Positions 44,301 through 52,714 of a DNA stretch of 64,000 nt are shown here, in pieces (within the stretch, counting starts at the first letter, position 1; the number at the start of each line of letters is the position of its first letter). The translations under genes and the position numbers were made by a program. A model generated the notes under the pieces. That model made no database searches. It was not told the origin of the DNA and worked only from the letters and a program-made list of their open reading frames with translations. The stretch is from positions 62,001-126,000 of the forward strand of contig DAINPP010000002.1 of NCBI GenBank assembly GCA_036743375.1, read 5' to 3'. The DNA comes from DAINPP01 sp036743375 (GTDB lineage: Bacteria; Thermotogota; Thermotogae; MWEM01).

Positions 44301-45082
44301 CGGCTTTCTGGACGGACTATGCCGGTCAGATTCAGATCGATGATACACTGACGGAGGCCTTTGTAGAAATTGATGAAAAGATTCTGACTGAAAATCCGGA
44401 TCTTGTGGCTACACTAACCATCTCCGGTAAGCCATCGGGCATCATCATCTCTGAAATTCCGATAACGCTCGATACCGACACTCATTTTGAAGCGAATATC
44501 AATGAATTTCTTTCAAACCCGAGTACGGATCTTTCGTTCGGCATCGTTGCCCAAATTGATGAGGCAACGGTAAATCTTGACAGTATCAGCGAAGATGCAA
44601 CAGACCTGTTCGCCGCCAGTGTAACGGTCAGCATACCGGTCAGGTTCACGGTGGCTGAAGATATTTCGCTGCTCAGTGATACGATAAATCTCGAGGATGA
44701 ACTGAACATCGAACTGAATGACCTGGATGCCATACTGAACATGATTCAATCCGCTACCGCCGTTGTAACGGCTGTCAACAACTCCGGTGTTTCGGTTAAA
44801 CTGGAACTCAGATGGGATTCGGCAGCCGGTGAACCGATCATCACCAATCCGCAGGGTGGGGCACTTGTTACACTAACAGACGGCACGTCCTCAAAATTCA
44901 TCGTTACACTCGGTTCCGGAAACGATGCAAAGGACTTGCTTGAAAAGAATATCTATGCACACATCATTCTTCCCGATTCAAACGGAGAATATTACACCAT
45001 CATGGGAGATTCCGCCGTTGATCTTTCTATCTACCTCGATACGGTCGTAAGAGTAGAAATCCCCCTGGAATCTGAAAGGTAG
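41366..45082 (+). CDS. Giant 1238-residue surface lipoprotein, unknown function
   Basis: I do not recognise the family. The N-terminal 21 residues (MKKILFTLILIISLVFVFVSC) form a lipoprotein signal with Cys21 as the lipidated residue. The mature protein is beta-rich, acidic, and full of Ser, Thr, Asp and Ile. Successive strands such as GGTIDITATNTTDATFTISL, GGTLTLDFDISDLEILLD and SLTVLATLTTLPATDGSITI suggest repeated beta-sandwich or adhesin-like modules. Only one other cysteine is evident (RTCGTVF). It is probably anchored outside the inner membrane and may bridge cell-envelope layers or bind polymers. GGGAGG stands 12 bases before the ATG. It is a single-gene unit between an extended -10 promoter and a strong terminator. 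Confidence 0.8.
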   Translation: MKKILFTLILIISLVFVFVSCANLKLPERIIHTLNLKIPGLNERFKLAPFATETTEASIVSVLPGFKFITEDGTAMRLYYATQVSIGYDDISEKLEIDIQSLKDEASISSISTSVDIAFSDKLGDFTLPTIEASFTLPDFQMEGTSLIINFDKPEINITIASETVDVNRLYVATETVRNMLFNNTNITDGVIIKGGTIDITATNTTDATFTISLKAENTPNTFAQSGEITITGGDNPSPVSFRGGTGQINLDIDDILSEDATITFVSTALELPLKGGTLTLDFDISDLEILLDKTESASNTIPVIAGSPVRTCGTVFSINTGLTEEATLTGGTLQVSGENNADSEIESMTVSVRNEKGEVIATLDLDNVPVSDTQYRTTPFSTPVFISDTASLTVLATLTTLPATDGSITITATFNGIQVQIANPVNFSAEEIEFGSAPDFGSSSLFTIEQLATDTGELSVNPATLTINVKGQQELDGLGLDLNILINDTSKGTFDLNMGQATGLVMDLSDTRFTRQGTFTILATPYLAPDNTRAFFEGHPEFEPFIDMQLLYGTDVILDTPITYSTSERVETGLTSDFIFDSVTLNGTLSFDTAIQTLPLEEDYSASVTIKEIFGKTIVATSVGNGSNRINIDGSTIGATDLEIRFDFVTAEEPVNIDFNTEYDASATAIPDIGISNIANLTLKPESSSQAIPPVSGLVHATFQSADLNIAVDSDAPAIAQRLFTRDINLDTFKATLTTTTDAYLIEFTRSGDLYTASLADIELNGEGATLTLGPLSLEFTDEDALNLPNQIDIAASMTNVVFSQITVDVADFYDDLQVAESETFDIPEEAKDYIKAIVLSGDPRVKIEWFNNTPLEFNIRAAVSNDILDEFITLSNTGDAASTTWIDLPKIIDIEGLDSVSFDLEASPNGLNAAEQQLTINNFVFDALDDYRVAATVTFRDFSESVMPRGETITISEVVLYGEIDEALFDFMRDQLPAFWTDYAGQIQIDDTLTEAFVEIDEKILTENPDLVATLTISGKPSGIIISEIPITLDTDTHFEANINEFLSNPSTDLSFGIVAQIDEATVNLDSISEDATDLFAASVTVSIPVRFTVAEDISLLSDTINLEDELNIELNDLDAILNMIQSATAVVTAVNNSGVSVKLELRWDSAAGEPIITNPQGGALVTLTDGTSSKFIVTLGSGNDAKDLLEKNIYAHIILPDSNGEYYTIMGDSAVDLSIYLDTVVRVEIPLESER

Positions 45083-45094
45083 ACAACGGGGAAT

Positions 45095-45134
45095 AAAAAA
45101 GACGGACTTCGATGAATAGAAGTCCGTCTTTTTT
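45095..45134. terminator. Bidirectional intrinsic terminator
   Basis: Perfect 16-bp arms (45095-45110, 45119-45134) with GACGGACTTC core and A6/T6 flanks. It separates the convergent lipoprotein and urocanate hydratase genes. Confidence 0.9.
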
Positions 45135-45151
45135 CGTTGTTTTAAAATGGT

Positions 45152-47173
45152 TTATTTTCTGTTCTCAAAAACTCTCTCGATCAATTCATCATTAGCGACA
45201 AACGGCAGGGTAATATGATCCTCTCCAACATGCTGTTTATTATATTCGGCCACGGTTGAAATCGAATTTTCATTTCTCGCCCATGCCCTTCTCGCAACAC
45301 CACCCATTACATCCCAGGGGATTGCCTTCATGATGATATCGTCCACTCTTTCACTCCCGTCAAGAACCAGTCCGAATCCGCCGTTAACCGCTTTCCCGAT
45401 ACCGACACCGCCACCGTTGTGAAGCGCGATGAGACTCATTCCCCTTGAGGCGTTCCCCGCAAAACACTGGGTAGCCATATCCGCCATGATCATACTGCCG
45501 TCCTTGATATTCGAGGTCTCCCTGTACGGGGAATCTGTCCCGCCCGTATCATGATGATCCCTTCCCAGCATGACCGGTCCGATCTCGCCATCTCTGACCA
45601 TCTGATTGAATTTCAGGGCAATATCCCTTCGGCCAAGCGCATCCTGATAAAGGATTCTCGCCTGTGTTCCAACAACGAGGCCATTCTGTTCCGCATCTCG
45701 GATCCATATATAATTATCCCTGTCCTGTCCCCTTCTCTCAGGATCTATACAGTTCATTGCCGCCTTGTCCGTTTTCATAAGATCTTCATGCCTTCCACTG
45801 AGGCAGACCCATCTGAACGGTCCGTACCCGTAATCAAAGAGCATCGGCCCCATGATATCCTCTACATAGGAGGGGAAGATGAATCCTTCTGAAGTATCCA
45901 CTTTATTCTTTGCGATACCCTTTTCTCCCGTATCAAACACGGCCTTCATAAAGCTGTTTCCATAATCGAAGAAATAGGTTCCTCTTTCAACGAGTGTCTT
46001 GATCAATTTGTAATGCTTCTTCAGGGTTTCATCTACAAGCTTCCTGAAGCCGGCCTTATCTTCTGCCAGCATGCTTGTCCTTTCATCAAAACTGAGCCCC
46101 TGCGGACAGTATCCGCCGTCATACGGTACATGACAGGAGGTCTGATCCGAAAGCAGTTCAATCTCCACATCCTTGTCGACGGCATACTCAAGCAGATCGA
46201 CGATGTTCCCGTGATAGGCAAGTGAGGCGGCTTTCCCTTCATTTTTCAGATGATCTGCCGCTTTGAAGACCTCGGCCGGATCGGCGTACAGCTCATCGAT
46301 CCACCCCTGAACCTTTCTTGTCTCGATCCTCGAAAGATCTACTTCGGCGATGATCCCCACACCATTTGCAATCTTTACGGCTTTCCCCTGTGCACCACTC
46401 ATGCCACCAAGTCCGGAAGAGACAAAGATATGACCTTTCAGATCGCCATCTTCCGGTATTCCCAATTTAATTCTGCCGGCATTCAGAATGGTGTTGAACG
46501 TTCCGTGGACGATCCCCTGCGGTCCGATATACATCCATCCGCCGGCCGTCATCTGCCCGTAATTGGCAACACCAAGTGCCGCTGCCTTATGCCAGTCTTC
46601 CTGATTGTCAAACTGTCCGATCATCAGTGAATTCGTGATGATGACCCTCGGACTTGACTTGTGTGATTTAAAGAGTCCCAGAGGATGTCCGGAAGAAACT
46701 ACCAGTGTCTGTTCATCCGTCAGCTGTTCCAGATATTTTTTAATCAACCTGTACTGCATCCAGTTCTGGCAAACCTGCCCGGTTTCTCCATACGTAACGA
46801 GTTCATAGGGATAAAGGGCGATCTCAAAATCCAGATTGTTGTCTATCATCACCTGACAGGCCTTTCCTTCGATACAGTTTCCCTTGTATTCCTCTATCGG
46901 CTTTCCGTAAAGTCTTCCCGCCGGTCTGTATCGATAACCGTAAATACGTCCCATACTGTAAAGCTCATCGAGAAACTCCGGTGCGAGCTCTTCATGAAGC
47001 TGCTCCGGAATATACCTGAGCGCATTTTTTAAAGCCAGCTTGATCTCGCGTTCGTTGAGTGTCAGTTCCCTTTTCGGAGCTCTTCGGATTCCAGCCATGA
47101 ATTCCTTTTTTTCCGGTAATTCATCGCTTAATCGAATAGTCATTGCCTCCATTGCCAGTACATTTTCTCTCAT
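45152..47173 (-). CDS. hutU: Urocanate hydratase
   Basis: This is a 673-residue urocanase that converts urocanate to imidazolone propionate in histidine degradation, with tightly bound NAD+. SSGLGGMSGAQGKAVKIANG is the dinucleotide region, and GRDHHDTGGTDSPYRET and ALHNGGGVGIGKAVNGG are family hallmarks. It is about 120 residues longer than the common bacterial HutU of around 555 and similar in length to the animal enzyme. No histidase, imidazolonepropionase or other hut gene is adjacent. GGGGGAAT precedes the ATG at 47173. Confidence 0.93.
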   Translation of the reverse strand: MRENVLAMEAMTIRLSDELPEKKEFMAGIRRAPKRELTLNEREIKLALKNALRYIPEQLHEELAPEFLDELYSMGRIYGYRYRPAGRLYGKPIEEYKGNCIEGKACQVMIDNNLDFEIALYPYELVTYGETGQVCQNWMQYRLIKKYLEQLTDEQTLVVSSGHPLGLFKSHKSSPRVIITNSLMIGQFDNQEDWHKAAALGVANYGQMTAGGWMYIGPQGIVHGTFNTILNAGRIKLGIPEDGDLKGHIFVSSGLGGMSGAQGKAVKIANGVGIIAEVDLSRIETRKVQGWIDELYADPAEVFKAADHLKNEGKAASLAYHGNIVDLLEYAVDKDVEIELLSDQTSCHVPYDGGYCPQGLSFDERTSMLAEDKAGFRKLVDETLKKHYKLIKTLVERGTYFFDYGNSFMKAVFDTGEKGIAKNKVDTSEGFIFPSYVEDIMGPMLFDYGYGPFRWVCLSGRHEDLMKTDKAAMNCIDPERRGQDRDNYIWIRDAEQNGLVVGTQARILYQDALGRRDIALKFNQMVRDGEIGPVMLGRDHHDTGGTDSPYRETSNIKDGSMIMADMATQCFAGNASRGMSLIALHNGGGVGIGKAVNGGFGLVLDGSERVDDIIMKAIPWDVMGGVARRAWARNENSISTVAEYNKQHVGEDHITLPFVANDELIERVFENRK

Positions 47174-47324
47174 TTTTATTCCCCCGTATACAAATCTGTT
47201 ATCCGGTATTGATTATAACATGCTTCAGGAGAAGTCTTTTTTTATCCTTTTCGATCGATTTCGCAATTTTCTTCTCTCAGAAAGAATAACTTATTTAAAT
47301 TTCAAATTATCTTTCATCTTTTTG

Positions 47325-47333
47325 ATATAATAG
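47325..47333 (+). promoter_or_regulatory. Extended -10 promoter
   Basis: TGATATAAT at 47325-47333 fits TGnTATAAT. It lies 20 bases before the acyltransferase-fusion start. Confidence 0.6.
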
Positions 47334-47352
47334 ACCATACTGAGGAAATCAG

Positions 47353-48432
47353 GTGAAAATCTTGCGAAAGAGGACTAAATTACTATGGAAAATTGGAATT
47401 CCATGTATCAGACTCTGGATAAGGCTCAGATACGATATCAAAGTAATCGGAGAATTGCCAAAACCACCTTATTTACTGCTTTCAAATCATTCACAGAATG
47501 TTGATCCCTTTTTTATACTAGCCGAAACTTCGAAGCCTGTTTCCTTTGTCATAAACAACGCCGCTTTCCAGAACCCCGTTATAGGACTCGTTCTGCGATG
47601 GATAGACAGTATTCCGACTCAAAAATCATCGAAAGATGCCAAGACCGTCATGAGGATCTTCCACTGGATAAAGGATGGAAGGATAGTGGGAATCTTTCCC
47701 GAAGGACATGCAACATGGGATGGGGAAAGTATCCCCGCGGTAGGGGCCACGGCAAAACTGCTCAATCGCATCAAAATCCCGATCGTAACGATTACCATCA
47801 AGGGTGGATACTTGGTCAACCCCCGATGGGCAACCTATCGAAGAAAGGGAAAGATAGAAATACATATCGGAACCTTTGAAGATGAACAGGCGCTCGAAGC
47901 ACTCAAACATTCCGACTGGCAATGGCAGGAGGAAACCGGGAATCTGTACAGGGGAAAAAATAAGGCCGTCGGTATCGAAAAGATCATGTGGTTCTGTCCG
48001 GAATGCGGGAGTTACCGGGGGATCCATTCCATCGGGGACAAAGTGGTCTGTAGAAACTGTACTTATAAAAAAAACGTCAACGAAGACGGAAGGATCGGAG
48101 ATCAAACGGTCAAACAGGTCCTTGATCGGCAGAGGGAATTGCTTAAGGTATACACCCTGAAGAAATTCCGACATGAATTCAGAAACTGCCGTCTGAAGAT
48201 GTGGGGAAAAGGCAGAACTTTACGTTTGAAAAGAGAAAAAGGAACGCTGATCATCACTGACGATCATCTGAAATTTAATGGTGAGGTCTACGAATTTCAG
48301 CGAATTTCGGGATTGAACACCTATGTATCAAGTATCGTTGAGTTTATATGCGATGATAACAAACTGGTGAGGATCAAAACCAAAGAGGATTCCTTACTGA
48401 TCACCGAATTATTAAAACTTATGGGGGTGTAG
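47353..48432 (+). CDS. PlsC-like acyltransferase fused to zinc ribbon and C-terminal domain
   Basis: This is a 359-residue protein. Residues 1-200 are a 1-acylglycerol-3-phosphate acyltransferase domain: NHSQNVD (His46, Asp51) is the HX4D catalytic motif and FPEG (115-118) the substrate motif. A zinc ribbon follows with Cys215, Cys218, Cys233 and Cys236. The last 100 residues (LIITDDHLKFNGEVYEFQRI and LVRIKTKEDSLLI) look like a PH/GRAM-type beta domain. The fusion is unusual; ordinary PlsC is about 240 residues. It probably acylates lysophosphatidic acid at the membrane, with extra modules for binding. GTG at 47353 follows GAGGAA. The symporter gene begins three bases after its stop. Confidence 0.85.
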   Translation: MKILRKRTKLLWKIGIPCIRLWIRLRYDIKVIGELPKPPYLLLSNHSQNVDPFFILAETSKPVSFVINNAAFQNPVIGLVLRWIDSIPTQKSSKDAKTVMRIFHWIKDGRIVGIFPEGHATWDGESIPAVGATAKLLNRIKIPIVTITIKGGYLVNPRWATYRRKGKIEIHIGTFEDEQALEALKHSDWQWQEETGNLYRGKNKAVGIEKIMWFCPECGSYRGIHSIGDKVVCRNCTYKKNVNEDGRIGDQTVKQVLDRQRELLKVYTLKKFRHEFRNCRLKMWGKGRTLRLKREKGTLIITDDHLKFNGEVYEFQRISGLNTYVSSIVEFICDDNKLVRIKTKEDSLLITELLKLMGV

Positions 48433-48434
48433 TC

Positions 48435-49787
48435 ATGTACTGGCAACAAATCGACGATGTAATCTATATACTGATCCTTTTTGCCCTGGCTGTTCTGATG
48501 AAAAGACTTATTCCTGCATTCAGAAGATATCTCATTCCAAATTCTATCGTTGCAGGTTTTTTCGGTCTCCTGCTCGGGCCAAATCTTCTGAACCTGTTAC
48601 CATTAAATCCGGACACACTTGGCGGAATCATCTACCATCTCATGGCCATAGGATTCATCAGTCTCAGTCTTCGAACACCTGAAAAAACGGGTAAAAGCTG
48701 GAATTCCATGAATGCCGGAATGATCATCGTATCTACCTATCTGATACAGGGACTCCTGGGATTTGCCATGTCCTTTTTATGGAGCCTCGCGGATAAAAAC
48801 GTTTCACCCATCATGGGGTTGATCCTTCCTATGGGATTTGGACAGGGACCCGGACAGGCCTTCTCAGTCGGAAACCAGTGGGAACAGCTCGGGATGCAGA
48901 ATGGTGGTGCAATCGGTCTCGCCGTAGCCGCGGCCGGTTTTGGATGGGCCACCGTTGGTGGGATTATTATCCTCAACATCCTGCTGAAAAAGAAGAGAAA
49001 AAAGGATGCACCGGCTGAAGTGGAGATGAAAAAAGAGATTGTCGTCAAAGATTATGAATTTTCCGATATGGATGGCATGACCATTCAGTTTGTGTTCATC
49101 GGAATCATATATGCGGCGGTTTATCTGATCCTCGGCGGAGTCAACCGGTTACTCGCCTCATTTGGCACTTTTGGTGAAAGCCTCGGTTCCGTTCTCTGGG
49201 GATTCCATTTCGTCTTCGGTGCCATATTAGCCATTCTCTTCAGAACCGTTTACAACAAGATGCACAAAAAAGGGGTGGCAAAGGAAAGATACCTGAACAA
49301 CTTCATGCTCCAGAGAATCGCGGGATTCGTATTCGACTTCATGGTAGCCGCTTCCATCAGTGCCGTGACCTTCAAGCGAATCGCCACCTCTTTCTGGCCG
49401 ATCTTCTTCATCACCTTTGCCGGCGGTGTTCTGACCTTCTTCTACGTCTCCTTCATCGTCAACCGGACGATGAAAGAGCATCGCCTCGCCAATACCATCG
49501 CGTTCTTTGGGCATCTGACCGGAACGATTTCCACGGGTATGGCGCTTTTAAGAGAAGTCGATCCGCTGATGAAAAGCGGAGCCCCTGAAAACATGATATT
49601 CGGAAGCGGGGTGGCCATTTTCTTTGGATTCCCGCTGATGGCTCTTCTGAGTTTACCACCTATCGGATTAAAGACGGGAAATACGATGATGTACCTGTAT
49701 ACATTCCTCGGATTGATTGCCTATGCGGTGTTTTTGTACGTCTACTGGTATTTTCTTGCCAAAAGAAAGAACAAGAAGACCTATTGA
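48435..49787 (+). CDS. gltS: GltS-like sodium/glutamate symporter family protein
   Basis: This is a 450-residue membrane protein with about 11 helices in two inverted halves. MGFGQGPGQAFSVGNQWEQLG near residues 134-154 and FFGHLTGTISTGMALLREVD near residues 356-375 are the paired re-entrant loops of the ESS/GltS family. The family imports glutamate with sodium. Replacement of the usual first-loop histidine-threonine stretch by QGPG suggests the substrate could differ. It is co-transcribed with the acyltransferase fusion and the glycosyltransferase. Confidence 0.82.
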   Translation: MYWQQIDDVIYILILFALAVLMKRLIPAFRRYLIPNSIVAGFFGLLLGPNLLNLLPLNPDTLGGIIYHLMAIGFISLSLRTPEKTGKSWNSMNAGMIIVSTYLIQGLLGFAMSFLWSLADKNVSPIMGLILPMGFGQGPGQAFSVGNQWEQLGMQNGGAIGLAVAAAGFGWATVGGIIILNILLKKKRKKDAPAEVEMKKEIVVKDYEFSDMDGMTIQFVFIGIIYAAVYLILGGVNRLLASFGTFGESLGSVLWGFHFVFGAILAILFRTVYNKMHKKGVAKERYLNNFMLQRIAGFVFDFMVAASISAVTFKRIATSFWPIFFITFAGGVLTFFYVSFIVNRTMKEHRLANTIAFFGHLTGTISTGMALLREVDPLMKSGAPENMIFGSGVAIFFGFPLMALLSLPPIGLKTGNTMMYLYTFLGLIAYAVFLYVYWYFLAKRKNKKTY

Positions 49788-49807
49788 TGAAGGGAAGTGA
49801 GGCTCCG

Positions 49808-51022
49808 ATGAAAAAGATTCGCGAACGTGCGTTCATACAGATAGTGATCATCTTTCTCACGTTGATTATCGCTAATCTATGGAAGGATCCGGGGATGATC
49901 GAATTATCAGCAAAAGCGTTTTTAACCGTATCAATCGTGTTTTTTATCGTCATGCTTGTCAAGGTACTTAAGATGAAAAAAGATGAACAGGCGGCCTGGG
50001 CGGTTAATTCGTTTGATGATAGCCTGTCCGTCTGCATTACAACCGTCTGTAAGAATGAAGGAGAGACGATACTCAATACCGTCAGGCATTATATGAGTTT
50101 TTCCGACAACGTGAGATTTGTCCTCTATGATGATCATTCCACAGACGGCTCCTTTGAAAGACTACAGGAGATGATGGAAACCTATAAAGGCCGACTTGTC
50201 CTGAAAAAGCTTAAAAAAAGGGATATTCAGATCCACCCGAAGGCCTTTGCCGTAGAGGATGCGTTCAACGAGATTGATTGTGATTATTTTCTGGTGATCG
50301 ATTCGGATACGGTGATATCCGAGACCGATTTCAACCATGCGATCTGCGCCATGATCAACGAGAAGACGGATGTCCTGCATATCACGCGGAGAAACAACCT
50401 GAAACCCTGTCTTCCCTGTCAGATGGGGGACAAAGAGGAACTCATGAACATGGGACTGCAGCTTCTGAGGCTTCAACCCGCTAATTTCCCGGGTTCGGGT
50501 TATTTTGTCAGGGCAACCCTCGTTAGGGACTTTAAATACGATGAAGACAGTCTGAGCGAAGACAATTATTTCCTCAAGGCGATCAAAAGGAAAACGGATA
50601 AGATCGAATTTTTCCTGACGCTTACCGCATCTGAAAGGGCTCCTGAGACTTTCGGAGATTTTGTAAAACAGAGGGTCAACTGGTTGAAGTTGGGGATTCC
50701 CTATTATCTGAAACAAGAATTGTCCCTGATGACACTCGGAAATATTCTCTTTACGCTGATCTTTTCGGCCCTGTTTAACCCGTTCAGTCCGGGACTCGTA
50801 TTCATTGCATCCTGTACCGGTGTCATCCTCGGGATGCAGCTCGCCTTTGCCGTGGCGCTTACCCATGAAAATCCACTGAAGACCTTGTATCATACCCTCT
50901 GTTATCTCCTGACCATCGGCTATGTCCTGGGTTTTGTCTATTTCTGGCTTCAGATCATGATATCTGCCGGAAAGAGTCGGTTTGCCGTAAAAAAGAACTG
51001 CATGGGTGAAAATGGGGTTTAA
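49808..51022 (+). CDS. Membrane glycosyltransferase, family 2
   Basis: This is a 404-residue family-2 glycosyltransferase. Two N-terminal helices (about residues 7-55) precede the GT-A domain: CITTVCKNEGETILNTVRHY opens the nucleotide-sugar fold, YDDHSTDGSFERL and VIDSDTVI (the DxD metal motif) are catalytic elements. Three helices near the C-terminus anchor it. It may build a membrane-linked glycolipid or polysaccharide. ATG at 49808 is preferred, because AAGTGAGG precedes it; ATG at 49784 overlaps the symporter stop. The lipid acyltransferase upstream supports an envelope-lipid role. Confidence 0.82.
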   Translation: MKKIRERAFIQIVIIFLTLIIANLWKDPGMIELSAKAFLTVSIVFFIVMLVKVLKMKKDEQAAWAVNSFDDSLSVCITTVCKNEGETILNTVRHYMSFSDNVRFVLYDDHSTDGSFERLQEMMETYKGRLVLKKLKKRDIQIHPKAFAVEDAFNEIDCDYFLVIDSDTVISETDFNHAICAMINEKTDVLHITRRNNLKPCLPCQMGDKEELMNMGLQLLRLQPANFPGSGYFVRATLVRDFKYDEDSLSEDNYFLKAIKRKTDKIEFFLTLTASERAPETFGDFVKQRVNWLKLGIPYYLKQELSLMTLGNILFTLIFSALFNPFSPGLVFIASCTGVILGMQLAFAVALTHENPLKTLYHTLCYLLTIGYVLGFVYFWLQIMISAGKSRFAVKKNCMGENGV

Positions 51023-51034
51023 GCGGTTCAGAAA

Positions 51035-51070
51035 AATGGCCATGTCCGTTGAAGAACAGACATGGCCATT
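51035..51070. terminator. Hairpin between convergent genes
   Basis: A perfect 12-bp stem (51035-51046 with 51059-51070, AATGGCCATGTC) with a 12-base loop. No T tract follows on plus, while four T follow on minus. It probably ends transcription from one or both sides. Confidence 0.5.
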
Positions 51071-51097
51071 GTGGAACGGAGAGTGATGACCTTTGAT

Positions 51098-51940
51098 TTA
51101 TTCAGCGTATTCGATGAAGATCTTTGACAGAATTTCCTTCTGTCCCCTGTCTTTGAAACTGTGATCAAGATCCAGTTCGAATCCCGTCGTACCGGAATTC
51201 TGATGAACCTGGAACTGTATTCTGTTGACGTAAGTCATGATATCCATTTTCCCGAACACCCCGTCATTCACCTGGATATCGGTGACATCGTCAAAGTATT
51301 CGAGTATTGGTTCTGATTCGGGTGTTACCTCTCTTGTAATTTCTTCCCCCCTTGAAATAAAAGTGATCGACGTGTTGTTCATAGTGGGCAGGATGTAATA
51401 AAGGCCATTCACAAAGATATACAAACCCTTTTCACCAAAATAGAAAGCGGCTTCCATGAAAAGTGGCTCATCTCCGCCGACCGGTCTGAGCAATCTGTAT
51501 GAACCCCCTTCGAAGCGAACCTTAAAGTAATCCCCTTTTGTCTCCACATCGCTCTGCGCATTGTCACTCTGTATGGAAATCTTTTCGATGTGATGTTCTG
51601 TCGGATCAAGTACCGGATAGAGGAAAGGTGCCGTGTTCCAGAAGAATCCACTTTCCATCCTAACACCGTTGATAATCGGTGTGATACCCATGTAATGTTT
51701 GTCATCCGAGATGTTGTCGCAATCTATCTCAAACACATACTCGGGATGTGCCGGGTGATAGAAGGTGATGGCATATTCTTCCATATCGATATCGAACACC
51801 CATTCGGATGTTGCATCTTTCTGAAAGCTGATGGCCGGAAGCTGTGGTGCTGCGGCAGACTCTTCGGCAAAGGCTGCTGCGGAAATAAATGTCAAAAACA
51901 AAACGCTCAGAAGTATGATCCTCTTCAGATTTTTTTTCAT
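51098..51940 (-). CDS. Exported protein of unknown function, 280 residues
   Basis: I do not recognise the family. A signal peptide of about 25 residues (MKKNLKRIILLSVLFLTFIS then AAAFAEE) directs export. The mature protein is acidic and rich in Tyr, Phe and Glu, with strand-like segments (YVFEIDCDNIS, YLRPVG-type turns, GLYIFVNGLYYIL) that suggest an all-beta domain. No catalytic motif or lipobox is visible. It starts at ATG 51940 after GGGAGG. It is followed on the same strand by no related gene, whereas the neighbour upstream at 52118 is another exported protein of unknown function. Confidence 0.75.
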   Translation of the reverse strand: MKKNLKRIILLSVLFLTFISAAAFAEESAAAPQLPAISFQKDATSEWVFDIDMEEYAITFYHPAHPEYVFEIDCDNISDDKHYMGITPIINGVRMESGFFWNTAPFLYPVLDPTEHHIEKISIQSDNAQSDVETKGDYFKVRFEGGSYRLLRPVGGDEPLFMEAAFYFGEKGLYIFVNGLYYILPTMNNTSITFISRGEEITREVTPESEPILEYFDDVTDIQVNDGVFGKMDIMTYVNRIQFQVHQNSGTTGFELDLDHSFKDRGQKEILSKIFIEYAE

Positions 51941-52117
51941 CGTTGTTCCTCCCTTGAATAAAATATCACTGCATTGAATCTAAGATAGTTTTATTCAGGG
52001 GATATGAAAGAATATATTCCCAAGCAGATATTTCTCATAGACAAGCTATTATGAATCGTTAGTTTCTTGTGATATCTTTACAATTGATCGGGTGTTTGCG
52101 AAAAGGCGTTTAAATGC

Positions 52118-52525
52118 TCAGTAACCGAGAATAAACTCGATAAAGTACCCGTTCCGGTAGACGATAAAAGTAATCACAGCCGCCGGACTCCCGATTCCCG
52201 AGACCACACTCATGAAATACTGCTCCGAGCTGATGGCAAAATCCCGGAATTCGGACAGATTATAGACATAGTTACCTGAAATATTCATCACTGTATTGTT
52301 CTCGATACCGGGAGCATAGATCGCCGTATAGCAAGCTGCGATGATCAGATCACCGGTCTGCAGAAAACGGCTGGCAACTGAATTCGGATAGATGTACGTC
52401 ACCTGCATCGCCCGGTAAAACCCAGAAAGATTGACATTGACATATTTGGCCTGTATGCCAAGTGTATAGGAAAAGGCCGTTGCACAGATCAAAACCACTG
52501 TTAGTAGAAGGATTAATTTTTTCAT
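52118..52525 (-). CDS. Small exported protein with PDZ-like segment
   Basis: This is a 135-residue secreted protein. The signal peptide is about 19 residues (MKKLILLLTVVLICATAFS). The segment VTYIYPNSVASRFLQTGDLI resembles the carboxylate-binding loop and following turn of PDZ domains, although the domain would be incomplete. The rest has aromatic beta-strand character (GNYVYNLSEFRDF, VITFIVYRNGYFIEFIL). Its role is unknown. ATG at 52525 is preferred over GTG at 52534 because GGAGG is then eight bases away. Confidence 0.7.
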   Translation of the reverse strand: MKKLILLLTVVLICATAFSYTLGIQAKYVNVNLSGFYRAMQVTYIYPNSVASRFLQTGDLIIAACYTAIYAPGIENNTVMNISGNYVYNLSEFRDFAISSEQYFMSVVSGIGSPAAVITFIVYRNGYFIEFILGY

Positions 52526-52657
52526 ACCGTTCACCTCCTGATGAATTATCCCGTAAAACAGCCTATAAGAAGGCGCTTCAGACTACGGAATGTCTTATGT
52601 TGTTCTTTGTCATGATACTTATTAAGACGCAGAAGGGTTTCTTTCTCTTTGAGTAAG

Positions 52658-52690
52658 AAAACGGCAGGTCTTTGAAAGACCTGCCGTTTT
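52658..52690 (-). terminator. Intrinsic terminator of ABC exporter operon
   Basis: Complementary arms 52658-52673 and 52675-52690 (CGGCAGGTCTTT core) with AAAA/TTTT ends. It is 25 bases past the ABC transporter stop. Confidence 0.85.
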
Positions 52691-52714
52691 GTATTGAAAA
52701 GATCTGTTTTTATG

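Noticed and set aside
50162..51043. 293-codon minus-strand open frame
   Set aside because: It lies fully antisense to the glycosyltransferase gene, whose DxD and membrane segments are clear. No family resemblance in the antisense product.
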